From contig OZ029929.1 of the NCBI GenBank assembly GCA_964023275.1, positions 9,126,856 to 9,190,855 on the forward strand: a DNA stretch of 64,000 bases. Direction: 5' to 3'. The translations under genes and the position numbers were made by a program. This DNA is from Norana najaformis (Eukaryota > Annelida > Clitellata > Crassiclitellata > Hormogastridae). Shown one piece after another: positions 54,915 through 64,000 of this stretch; within the stretch, counting starts at the first letter, position 1, and every line of letters starts with the position of its first letter. The notes below the pieces were generated by a model. The model saw only the letters and a program-made list of their open reading frames with translations, ran no database searches and had not been told where the DNA came from.

Positions 54915-55345
54915 TTAGCAACTTCTAATGCGCCAGTGTCTAATGCACAAGGCATCAACCGATGGCACACCAGAACCAAGCCACAATCAGGTCGATATCC
55001 AGAAGGTCAGTCTGCAAGACAGAGAGGCAGTCTATGGTGGATAAGCAATTTGAAACAGGCAAGTTTTAAATTGAGAACGAAATGGTAGAAGCGACTGAGC
55101 AGAATGAACAGACACAGGGAGGGAGTCCCAGAATTTTGGTCCACCAACCGAAAATGCTCATTTACCCAGAACAGTTCTAGTCCAAGGTATGACCAGAGAA
55201 AGACTATCAGATGACCCTGCAGAGTAATGGTAAGTCTGGGGAATAAGAACTGATTTTAAGTAATGTGGTTGGCCGTAGTTCAATGTTTTATAGACTGTAA
55301 GTCCTAATTTGAGATCCTTTGCTGAACAGGAAGCCAATGCAAAGA
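54915..55345 (-). mobile_element. LINE 3'-end fragment nested in the P-like transposon
   Basis: Closely similar to 9335-9720 and 50755-51185 (gcgccagtgtctaatgcaca, aaggcatcaaccgatggc, atatccagaaggtcagtc). Minus orientation. Confidence 0.65.
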
Positions 55346-55959
55346 TTTAAGTACATGGACAACCTATTTGGGCCCATATGGTACTATTCCCATATAATAA
55401 ACTAATTTTAATAATATGATTTTTTAAATTATGAATTTGTGTCAAATCGGCATGCAGCATCATATACACATGTAGGACATATGTAGCCATACAACAATAT
55501 TCCCAGACAAGCTTCATATTTCCTGCATATGATATGGAATTATGGTAACATTGTAACATATGCTTCAAATAACCTATGTCAGATGTCTTACATATGACGT
55601 TGCTCATGGAATGCTGGAACCGTGCAGTCACTGTAGCCCTATTTATATCTCTGTACTTTTCAGCATATAAATCATTTATTTGTGCTCATGAGATGATATA
55701 CAAAATTAACTGTATCTTCAAAAAATAATTTTTTAGTAAATAAAATATAACTGGACTTATGCATCTTTATTGCAATGATGTAGAAAACCATTGTTCACCA
55801 AGTCTACTTATGTAGTTGAACTTATGCCTGATTTAATGAACCTACTTTAATGAACTTAAAAAGAATAAGTTTTGTGAAACTGTTTCAACCTGGGGTCCTT
55901 TGGAGTTGAATTGTTTCTGTGCTTCTGATATGGTGAACCCTGACATCAACATAAGAATC

Positions 55960-56490
55960 AATAATCAAATTAATTAGTTGATCATTGCCTGGATGAGGGA
56001 ACCAAGTCTTCATATTATGGACATTAAACGGGTCTGCAAACCCAAAATTTTCAACATCAACACATTTGATGATAGGTTTTAATTAATCATGTTTGCTTTC
56101 TCCTTAGCACATAGGCCAAGAGTTAAATATCCAACTGGTAATTTCTAGCGTCTATTGACAGCAACCAGCATCAGAAGAAAAGCTTCCTTAGCAACTCCAG
56201 CGCAGACATCATCAAAACCAGTTCCATAATCAACAAATCCATATGATCTGTGACCATCCCATTTAACATGTTTCTGTACAGACTTTTCGTCCATTAGAAG
56301 ACCACAGAAAATTTCATTATTGTCCTGTTGCTGGCATTTTGAAGTCCGCTTTATGAAACCAGGTTGGACTTTCATACTGCTAAACCAACGCGTCAATGTA
56401 TTTTGGTCTGGGAGCCATGTCTTAAAAGTTTTCCTCGCATATTCGCAGGCCTTTGCTGAATGAACATGCAAAGTGAGGGCAAATGTACGC
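55960..56490 (-). pseudogene. P-element/THAP9-type transposase remnant
   Basis: The minus frame 56492-56145 reads FALTLHVHSAKACEYARKTF, then LPDQNTLTRWFSSM, LLMDEKSVQKHVKWDGHRSY, GFVDYGTG and AKEAFLLMLVAVN. This is the order found in P-type transposases (R-x-F-A-x-T-L-x-x-x-S-x-K-A-Y-x-x-x-R, then LxxDExxI). Past a stop at 56145, a second piece at about 55930-56030 reads GFADPFNVHNMKTWFPHP, which fits further transposase sequence. The THAP DNA-binding domain and the C-terminus are missing, so it is dead. Confidence 0.75.
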
Positions 56491-57269
56491 AACGGGGACT
56501 TGACTTTATTCTTTCATCTCACAGATTTAGTCATTTTGCAAAAATTTATGCTCCAAATAACGAATTTGGTTCCGATAAACAACGTTCAACTTTCCTCTAC
56601 AGCGCCCATCACTACCGTGTAAAGCTCAGCTTTCTGCCACCCATGACGTCATTAACATAGCGAGATGTCGGCTTCACCGCATAGCATAGAAATCGGGCTG
56701 TATGCTGTATCCAGTGTTACTATATCTATGATACCTGCGACACTATACATTTATTTAATTATAAAGCGCAGAATTGGCTGAAATTGTAACCATATGTTGC
56801 AAAAATGTATTGGATGGAAAAGCCCAAATTTTTTTGCAATATCTAAAATACTTTCCAAGATATCGTTGATTTCGTGACTCCATCGTCCGAAGGCATTTTA
56901 TATCAGGTTGGCCTATAGGTATAGATACAATAACACGTGTGTTCAGCTACATGTATATTATCAGACTGGTGACCTTGCATCAATGGGCGTTGCGCACCCA
57001 TGTACAGGGCGTGGCTTATACCCTAATATCAGTGTCCCTATTGGCCTATGTGCTAGCCACTCATGATACACATTTTGCGAAACTTCGAAATGTCCACTTT
57101 TTGAGGACTGATATTGAGAATTAAAATTGAATGCAGATGTGGTGACGGGATTGAGTTAAGATAGGAATGCACAGTTCACTGATATATCCAGAGCTCGCCC
57201 GAGCATCAGGATCTTGCATCGTGTGTAATGAGCAATTGACCCTAAATGCAGAATATGTGGCTGTAATTG

Positions 57270-57380
57270 TAATTAGCAAATTCTATCGCGCTAGTATCTA
57301 ATGCACAAGGCATCAACCGATGGCGCACCAGAGCCAAACCACATCAGGTTGATATCTAGAAGGTCAGTCCACTAAGACTG
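57270..57380 (-). mobile_element. Short LINE tail fragment (minus)
   Basis: tctaatgcacaaggcatcaa, ccgatggcgcaccagagcca and atctagaaggtcagtccac match the subfamily at 54915-55345, truncated early. Confidence 0.6.
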
Positions 57381-57567
57381 TTCTTGCATATAATCTGGTA
57401 CATGCGCAGTATGTGGAAGCATGGCCAGCAGACTGGTAGCATAGTTGGGGACTAATTGCAGTAGCCAAATTCGGAAGATAGGAAGACCTAAGAGAACGGG
57501 GTCAATGTGATCCAAGTGATTGAGGACAAAGGAGCAATTTACCAGAGTGGCAGCGAAACAAAAAGAC

Positions 57568-57569
<2 letters not shown>

Positions 57570-57643
<74 letters not shown>

Positions 57644-57700
57644 GTCTCTGTGTCTGTCTCTCTTTCCGTCTGTCTGCCTGTCTCTCTCTCTGTCTGTCTC

Positions 57701-57748
<48 letters not shown>
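57570..57748. repeat. (CT)n followed by (CTGT)n microsatellite
   Basis: About 70 bp of CT repeat grading into CTGT/CTCT repeats. Open frames in both directions are simple-sequence artefacts. Confidence 0.92.
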
Positions 57749-58015
57749 CATATCACTGCGATCTGCCTTGGTTCGTATACAAAAATTATTGGCAGATGGA
57801 GTCTACATGGTCATTGTTTACTTTGCGAAAAAACTTTTTCCTAAGTGAAAAATACAACATTAACAATTATCGCATCACATTCATAAATATGTCACGATGA
57901 CCGAAATGTAGATCAAGCAAGCACGATGTACGTTGTTTTCCTAAACGCCGCGCATAGTCTACACGCTGTTAACCAAACCAACAAACTGAATTCTTGTGCA
58001 AGGCGGAACTGTTTG

Positions 58016-58385
58016 CTAGGTGTTCTTCTGCTCATTCCATGTTTTCCAATGCTGAGTTACATCTTGACTTGCGTTGCACGCCCCATTCCACCATTTCTCG
58101 TAGTTATCATGCCACTGGCTCCTATTCATGTAATCGCTCAAGTGTAGCAAAGTGCAAATTTGGCACCAGTGAACCACTAAGAATTCGTTACGCCTGATTT
58201 GTCTGTAGCGACGTTTGTATTGAAAGAATTCGTTGTAGAGAGAGTCGTTTGAATCGAGTAGATTCAGGTATTCGGCCAGATGACGAGGACTCTTGAAGTC
58301 ATCGACGTGAATGTAGGACCCAGGAGGTGCAGCTGTTGCGTAGTCCTCACGACGAGCTCCCATTACTATGGGAATGACGTCATTG
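58016..58385 (-). CDS. Fucosyltransferase exon 2
   Basis: Acceptor ttcgcatcag. It encodes NDVIPIVMGARREDYATAAP, then GSYIHVDDFKSPRHLAEYLN and the Cys-containing C-terminus WCQICTLLH. Stop TAG at 58018-58016. Completes the conserved C-terminal half of the GT10 domain (P-x-x-G-A, S-Y-I-x-x-x-D-F). Confidence 0.92.
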
Positions 58386-59872
58386 CTGATGCGAACAGAA
58401 ACACAACGCTTCTTAGTGTGCTCACAGTCTGCAAAGAATTTGGCTTCCTGCACAGGCAGAATCTTGAACCCATTACAATACAACACAATAGTAAGTATTT
58501 ACAAACATCTGTCGCGCCGGTGTCTAATGTACAGAACATTAGCCGATGGCGCACCAAAGCCAAGCCGCAATCAGGTCAACATCCAGAAGGTCAGTCCACT
58601 TTGATAGAGAGGCAGCCTGTGGTGGATAAGCAATTTGAAAAGTTGGCTGAGGTGGTCAGAAAAGGAGCTAAGGAGGTTTCAACCTTCCAACTCCCGACAA
58701 CTAAAACACCGGTTTCACCTAAAACGAACATCACTAAATATCTGGTGTGTGTCATTAAGGGCGTTTCAGAAGTTAGATTAGACTAGATTAGGAGCTTGCA
58801 TGACATGTTATATCTCAGAACCGCCTATGGAGTATAGTAGGTTCTCTATAGTATAAAGCCTATAGTATAAGCTCTATACTATAGATAATAGTAGGTTCTG
58901 AAGGCAGCATGCCTTCAGCGCATGAAGTGTCAGTCTATTTTGCATTACTTACGACAGTGCATTGACATGGAGCTTCTCAGTTATGTATCCGATGCAGTTG
59001 GAATTCTCAAAAGACAGGTAAAACTTGTACTTTTTCCTCAGCATTTGAAAGCATGGATTGCTGACTATCGTTGTATTAAAGTACCTTGGACATTTTAATT
59101 TACCGCATCTGCCATAGACGTCCACTTGGATGTGTCGGCTTAGCTCCCTCGCGTAATTAAGTCGGCCATTTTTGTCTCTGCAGTTGCTGACGAACAAGGC
59201 AGCCTTCTTTGAACGATCGACAGCGTAATTCCTCTCAGACCATATGTCGACAGAAACATCAGACACTGGGATCCAGGCACTCTGTAGTATTCTGATTGTA
59301 GAATCCGGTCGATAGGCGGCAGTCCAGTTGACCAATCCATTGAGTGATTTTGGTCTGAGTCGGTTGTGATAGGGCGATTCAAGATGTTGGGCGATCCAGA
59401 TCTGTCGGCGTGGTTTCGGACTGAAAACCATCCGGTCGTGTTCGTCAAATTCTGAGATAATCAGGGCGTCTGCCGTCTTGTAAGAAGATGCGTTAGACGT
59501 GAAAAGACATTTGGTAACTGGACAATTCGCTTCTTCTAAATGTTTCCATCCATCTGTCCATTCCAAATGATTGAAATTTACATTGCCGACTCGAAGAATG
59601 GTTTTCCATTTCGCTGACTTTTCTGTGCTCTTCATAAAACTCCGAACGTAGCGCAAATCATTGAAAGGCGTGCTTTTGAAACCACCAATTATGGGCCAAA
59701 TAATTTCCATGATCTCATCCGGCTTATAATTCTGTTGCCTTCTGTTTTCTCCGTTGAGGTGTATTGTAGAGCGGAGCAACTGAATTCCGTCGAAGGGACA
59801 GCAAAGAATTAGAAGGAAAGAAGCCACTATTCCAAGAAGACCAAGACCCTTACATAACACTATCAGTTTCAT
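58016..59872 (-). CDS. Alpha-1,3-fucosyltransferase (GT10 family), two exons
   Basis: Exon 1 is 59872-58953 and exon 2 is 58385-58016. Joined, they encode about 429 residues. It is a Golgi type II membrane enzyme that would transfer fucose from GDP-fucose to GlcNAc on glycans. The start MKLIVLCKGLGLLGIVASFL gives a short cytoplasmic tail and membrane anchor, and an upstream in-frame Met (60058) lacks such logic. Motifs in order: IAQHLESPYHNR (acceptor region), NWTAAYRPDS, ALFVSNCRDKNGR, VDVYGRCGKLKC, then KYKFYLSFENSNCIGYITEK and HVNAL|SNDVIPIVMGAR, the GDP-fucose-binding signature. It has several N-glycosylation sites (NAS, NWT, NTT, NRS). It looks complete. The acceptor specificity cannot be told. 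Confidence 0.92.
58386..58952 (-). other. Fucosyltransferase intron with LINE fragment and inverted repeats
   Basis: Has a perfect GTAAGT donor (58952) and cag acceptor. It contains a LINE tail fragment at about 58505-58640 (cggtgtctaatgtacagaac, atccagaaggtcagtccact). It also has a cluster of CTATAGTATA/TATACTATAG inverted motifs at about 58830-58890, and a GAAGGCAgcaTGCCTTC hairpin at 58899-58915. Confidence 0.75.
58953..59872 (-). CDS. Fucosyltransferase exon 1
   Basis: Carries the membrane anchor, stem, and the N-terminal and central GT10 domain up to ENSNCIGYITEKLHVNAL. The donor is CTGTC|GTAAGT in phase 2. The junction falls right after the conserved TEK motif. Confidence 0.92.
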
Positions 59873-60360
59873 GACGATGTGTCTGCTGGATATTAAACGA
59901 AAACAACTGAAAGCGAAGCAGATGTGATTGTTTTCTAAATCTCTGACAACAGATGTAGGCCCAGGCTTATGGTTGGCGCACGCAATAGGAATGTTGCTGC
60001 GTCCATGATCGATCGAAAAAACAAGTAGACATGTCTTGTCACACATTTTTATATGCATGTATTTTTATATGTATTTATTATTTATATGTTATGAAACTGA
60101 TAGAACTTATGCAGATATACTGCATTTAGTTATATTCCAACAATTTCTGCTTCAGCTTCTCTTGTCAAAGACTGCGCCTCTGTTATTGCTCCTATTATCG
60201 TCAAAACAATCATCCCTTCACTCTCTATTGATTATTTTCACCAGGTTATTAAACGGGAGTATCTTCTCATTCTATAGACAGTTTGAAGGCTGAATTAGGC
60301 CTACATGAGCTACGTTTTAATATAAGTTATTTAATATATAATTTAGAAATTCCTAAATGC

Positions 60361-60655
60361 GAAAACATGGAAAAATACCATGTCGGTCAAATCGGGCCTA
60401 ATCGCGACCCGGCACCAGCGAAAACATGGGTCGCGATTAGGCGCGATTTGACCGACATGGTATTTTTCCATATTTTCGCAGGTCCCGGGTCGCGATTAGG
60501 CCCGATTTGACCGACATGGTATTTTTCCATGTTTTCGCAGGTCCCGGGTCGCGATTAGGCCCGATTTGACCGACATGGTATTTTTCCATGTTTTCGCAGG
60601 TCCCGGGTCGCGATTAGGCCCGATTTGACCGACATGGTATTTTTCCATGTTTTAT
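60361..60655. repeat. 59-bp tandem array with an inverted arm
   Basis: Four direct copies start at GTCGCGATTAGG 60430, 60489, 60548 and 60607, exactly 59 bp apart. The sequence at about 60361-60415 is their reverse complement, giving an inverted repeat of more than 50 bp. Each unit also has a small internal hairpin (CATGG-tatttttCCATG). The array is GC-richer than its surroundings. It may be a hairpin-type satellite or a foldback transposon end. Confidence 0.9.
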
Positions 60656-60896
60656 TCTGTCTCAGTTTGATAAAAATGCATTCAAAGGTATTGTTCTAGG
60701 TATAGTCCAATCAGCTTCAATAACTTCAAAAGAAATATCACTTCTGATTTAAAATGCCAACACTCCACTCTCACCACCATCTCTACATTCCTGAAGAAAC
60801 TTATAACCTGAAACCGAAACTGCTCAAGCCACGGAAGGATCTAGGCAAGTTTCAGTTAATCCCTATACAGTTACAATACAGGATGGAGCTTGTTGG

Positions 60897-61056
60897 AAAA
60901 GAGAAGCGAGGCTAAAGCGTGAAATTGAAAACAACAGAGAAAATATATGGCACGAACATATGGTGAAAAGAAAGTCGAGAGAAAGATAAAACATGGAATG
61001 CAAAGGAAAAGAAGGAAAGGAGATTGGTTGAATATGGATAGGCAGAAAGGAGAATA
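60897..61056. repeat. Direct repeat of about 160 bp (copy 1)
   Basis: Matches 62521-62690 almost throughout (aggctaaagcgtgaaattga, aacagagaaaatatatggca, cgaacatatg and onwards), with a few indels. It ends ggataggcagaaaggagaat in both. Confidence 0.9.
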
Positions 61057-61726
61057 CTTATTTTCATGCCGACATCAATCAACACTAGAACACTCAAGGT
61101 GAGTCAATCACAAGAATACCGAGGCTCAATAGAAGTCATTAATGAACAAAGATACGGAGACTGGCTATAATGTAGTCTCTCATAAACAATTAACCTAGTT
61201 CTTAAGGATAGAGTTCATTCGGTCGCTATAGAAAAAGTTTTTTCTATCGGAGGTCAGTAGATGGACCCGTTTTATATGTTCGTATTCTGGAGCTTTTCTT
61301 ATGGTTCTTGCTGGAGAATTAGCTGAACTTTTATCGAGTCTTTTGTCCTTCGCGGATTCGCAAAACCAATGAGGAATAAACGACTATAGCAATGCCTCAC
61401 AATGTCACGCATTTTAATGGACAGAAGGAACGGCAGAGTAGACGAGAGGAAAGAAGTACGAGACAACCATATAGGACATTAGCGCACGGAGCAGCGCAGA
61501 ATAAAAAGGAGAGGAGATGATAGGAGAGGTAGGACGCAACAAGAGATGACAGGACAGAGAAGGTAGAAGGCAGAGTGGAGGGGATAATAAAGAACTCGGT
61601 TCTCATTGGACGCTTGTGCATTAGATCATGGAGAAATCGCCCTAATACAATGGCCTGGCTGGTGTTTGATCAGGCAACGCCCGATACAGAGACGGCCAGA
61701 GGTGATTCGATCGGCCAAGGACAAGG

Positions 61727-61727
<1 letters not shown>
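61057..61727. other. Non-coding, nothing recognised
   Basis: Purine-rich later part. No exon, RNA gene or named repeat. Confidence 0.4.
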
Positions 61728-61763
<36 letters not shown>

Positions 61764-61764
61764 T

Positions 61765-61815
<51 letters not shown>
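61728..61815. repeat. (CAGA)n microsatellite
   Basis: About 85 bp of nearly pure CAGA. The open frames over it are artefacts. Confidence 0.93.
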
Positions 61816-61817
<2 letters not shown>

Positions 61818-62034
61818 GCGAAGGACGGACACACAAGCACAATGGCCGAGCGAATGATCAGACAATGAGATTTTTAGAAACTCATATCGCCGGACTAAGT
61901 GACGAATTTGCGGTGGGAAGGAAAGAAGGACTAAGGAAAATGGGAAGGACGGAGCTGGGAGGGAAAGGAATGCAGATATAAACAGCGCGAAAAAGAACGA
62001 GTGGAAGCATGAAGAGAATACGCAAAGAAGATAA

Positions 62035-62132
62035 ATGTACACAGTTTTCTGCAGCGACCGTATGGCCTCTACTCTGCTCATTTTTCAATGAATTAATCGG
62101 GTGAGATCCTTCACCACAGCGGCCCATATGAA
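62035..62132 (-). mobile_element. Truncated SINE fragment
   Basis: tacacagttttctgcagcga, ccgtatggcctctactctgc and atcgggtgagatccttcacc match the body end of the SINE at 5020-5270. The tRNA-like head is missing: the 22-bp array begins where the head side would follow. Confidence 0.65.
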
Positions 62133-62140
62133 GAGACTAT

Positions 62141-62420
62141 GTAAAGAAGATGAAGAGAATATGTAAAGAAGATGAAGAGGATATGTAAAGAAGATGAAGA
62201 GGATATGTAAAGAAGATGAAGAGGATTTGTAAAGAAGATGAAGAGGATATGTAAAGAAGATGAAGAGGATTTGTAAAGAAGATGAAGAGGATATGTAAAG
62301 AAGATGAAGAGGATATGTAAAGAAGATGAAGAGGATTTGTAAAGAAGATGAAGAGGATATGTAAAGAAGATGAAGAGGATATGTAAAGAAGATGAAGAGA
62401 ATACGTAAAGAAGATGAAAC
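62141..62420. repeat. 22-bp tandem array, about 13 copies
   Basis: Units of GTAAAGAAGATGAAGAGGAT plus two bases, with exact 22-bp spacing from 62141. The minus strand is open in all frames (Ser-Leu-Phe-rich, up to 279 residues at 62950-62111). That is a stop-free-repeat effect, not a gene. Confidence 0.92.
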
Positions 62421-62520
62421 GGAATGGAAACAAAAATAACTGGAGGGATAGATAGAAAGAGGAACTGAACTTGTTGGCAAATGGTTTGAAAACAATGAGA
62501 TATGGTGATTGTAAGGATGG

Positions 62521-62690
62521 AAAAGAGGAGCGAGGCTAAAGCGTGAAATTGAAAACAACAGAGAAAATATATGGCACGAACATATGTTGAAAAGAAAGTC
62601 GTGAGAAAGGTAAAACATGGAATGCAAAGGAAAACAAGGAAAAGAAGGAAAGGAGATTGGTTGAATATGGATAGGCAGAAAGGAGAATTA
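62521..62690. repeat. Direct repeat of about 165 bp (copy 2)
   Basis: Second copy of 60897-61056. The two copies bracket the CAGA tract, the SINE fragment and the 22-bp array. Confidence 0.9.
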
Positions 62691-62705
62691 TGCTTAACGA
62701 TACTG

Positions 62706-62865
62706 GCTAGGCAGACAGACAGACAGACAGGCAGGCAGGCAGGCGGCAGGCAGGCAGGCAGGCAGAAACCCAGACAGGCAGGCAGGCGGCAGGCAAGCAG
62801 AAAGGCAGGCAGACAGACACGCAGACAGACAGAGAAGTAGGCAGGCAGGCAGGCAGACAGACAGA
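62706..62865. repeat. (CAGA)/(GGCA) mixed microsatellite
   Basis: Interrupted CAGA and GGCA tetranucleotide repeats. Confidence 0.9.
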
Positions 62866-64000
62866 CTGTGGACTGTGGTCCAGCTGTGATGGTACAGATT
62901 CTTTTAAGCCTGTAAAGCCAGTTTATGCGTTGATATCTGCGTGTAAACAAACGTCGACGTGCATAGCATTGTGCTTGGTTAATTTGGTTGGGCTTTGGGG
63001 TGAAACATGACCTGGGATTTGATACACTTTTTTTATTCCAAGCTGAAGCCCTTCCATATCAGGCAATCAGATACAGAGTGTCCTTATCCATGCCAAGACC
63101 ATCCCATCCCCAAAGATCCTGGCCATCCCATATTCACGTTGCCACTAATTCAATCTTATTCTGAGCTCGGCGTCTTGGCAACAGTAACCAAGGGATTGGT
63201 ATAATGGAGATGCCAGAGGGAATTAATCGTCCGATTATATCAGCCGTCACAAACTCTTCTCGGTAGTAATGTTATTCCTGGTTGTTACCGAATATTTTTA
63301 AACTCATGGCTATAAGTAAGTAAGCAATCACGTCTGACGCTGCTTTTCCAAGCAAGGAAAGTACTCAACTTTTCAATTGATGATATTCTGCTCGAAAAGG
63401 CCACACTTTTCAGCATTAAAACAATGGGCAACAGACTGGCGAAGGGTGAATTACATTTACGTTTACGTTTACTTGACGTTAAAGCAGACTGTTTGCACAT
63501 TCGTTGTAGCCTATGAATCCCGTGATACTGACCTTAATAAATTTTGCCACAGAAATCATCTATGACCCCTTCAGTTGTGCACGTAATCCCTAATTCTGAC
63601 TTACTTGAGCTCCTCGCTCCATTGTCCACTGGTAACTCTGTTGCTCTTGACATCACTGCACTAACAGTTGATGCACTATGCACTCAGGGTGGATGGTGCC
63701 GCAACTGCGTAGGTGCTTACGTTAGGTTACTGTGTGACATTTGATTATTACAAACTATAACTACTTCCTCATATTTTGTATTTACTGAAGAAACCAACCG
63801 CTGAAATGTATGAAATGAAGTGATGCTGAGATGAAATGTAAATCTAGAACAAGTGTAGTTCTGGATCTACTGTAGGACAGGTGTTATTGAAAAAAACAAA
63901 ATACCCATTAATTGGGAGGAAATTTTAGCAAGTGAATTACAACAAAATTAACTTAGTTATGTAATTTCCTAGCTGAGACTTGAATTGAGCAGTCCGTTAA
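62866..64000. other. Window end, nothing recognised
   Basis: No exon or repeat family was recognised. The short open frame at 63544-63744 has no known domain. Confidence 0.4.

Larger units (their letters stand above)
53876..56731 (-). mobile_element. P-element/THAP9-like DNA transposon with long terminal inverted repeats, interrupted by LINE insertions
   Basis: The left end (from 53876, ATAATAACACTGGATACAGC, then a block at 53943-53966 with GTGACGTCATGGGGGGCAGA) is the inverted counterpart of the right end (56731 backwards, ATAGTAACACTGGATACAGC, then AATGACGTCATGGGTGGCAG). The terminal repeats are about 110-130 bp with small indels. Inside, the minus strand has remnants of a P-type transposase (about 55960-56490). 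LINE fragments at about 54205-54900 and 54915-55345 sit between the left end and the transposase. Target-site duplications could not be fixed by eye. Confidence 0.75.

Noticed and set aside
59873..60058. Upstream ATG (60058) as the fucosyltransferase start
   Set aside because: The extra 62 residues are not typical. The Met at 59872 directly precedes the membrane anchor, as in other type II Golgi enzymes.
62085..62950. 279- and 180-residue minus-strand open frames
   Set aside because: They run through the 22-bp array and CAGA/GGCA microsatellites. The protein is low-complexity and frame-independent.

Overview
This is an animal nuclear genomic window, AT-rich and repeat-laden. It holds parts of four protein-coding genes split by introns, with very little other recognisable coding sequence. 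Most of the remainder is introns, LINE and SINE fragments, microsatellites and minisatellites. The gene set (L-type calcium channel alpha-1, a MyTH4-FERM myosin, CIP2A and a GT10 fucosyltransferase), tRNA-derived SINEs and CR1/L2-like LINEs fit an invertebrate metazoan. A lophotrochozoan, perhaps a mollusc, is my guess, but nothing here fixes the phylum.

Two runs of exactly 10 N (8966-8975 and 42125-42134) divide the window into three contigs. Contig 1 (1-8965) has two consecutive 5' exons of a Cav1-type voltage-gated calcium channel alpha-1 subunit on the + strand (1551-2115 and 4163-4268). No later exon of that very large gene is visible before the gap. Contig 2 (8976-42124) has fifteen phase-consistent + strand exons (10315-35863). 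They encode the last 822 residues of an unconventional myosin tail: end of a first FERM, a MyTH4, a complete second FERM and a novel low-complexity C-terminus. The motor and the start of the tail are missing. Contig 3 (42135-64000) has the first eight exons of CIP2A on the - strand (48929 down to 42483) and a two-exon alpha-1,3-fucosyltransferase on the - strand (59872 to 58016). The fucosyltransferase is the only gene that looks complete. All three genes next to a gap are cut there and none resumes across it, so the contig order or gap sizes are doubtful.

The mobile DNA is rich. A P-element/THAP9-like DNA transposon with long terminal inverted repeats (about 53876-56731) keeps broken transposase remnants and has been invaded by LINE pieces. 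A 302-bp MITE-like element lies at 2316-2617. A 5'-truncated CR1/L2-like LINE with a YADD reverse transcriptase motif lies at about 14990-16100, directly behind a tRNA-derived SINE. Many short LINE 3'-end fragments are dispersed through all contigs. Tandem arrays include two unrelated 27-bp minisatellites and a higher-order 15-bp/128-bp array in myosin introns, a 59-bp array with an inverted arm near 60.5 kb, and a 22-bp array near 62.3 kb.

The four genes have no shared pathway that I can infer. I found no RNA genes, CRISPR arrays or operons, and I see no clear new biological system. The most unusual items are the nested P-like transposon, the SH3-less myosin tail with its unknown C-terminus, and the structured repeat arrays.
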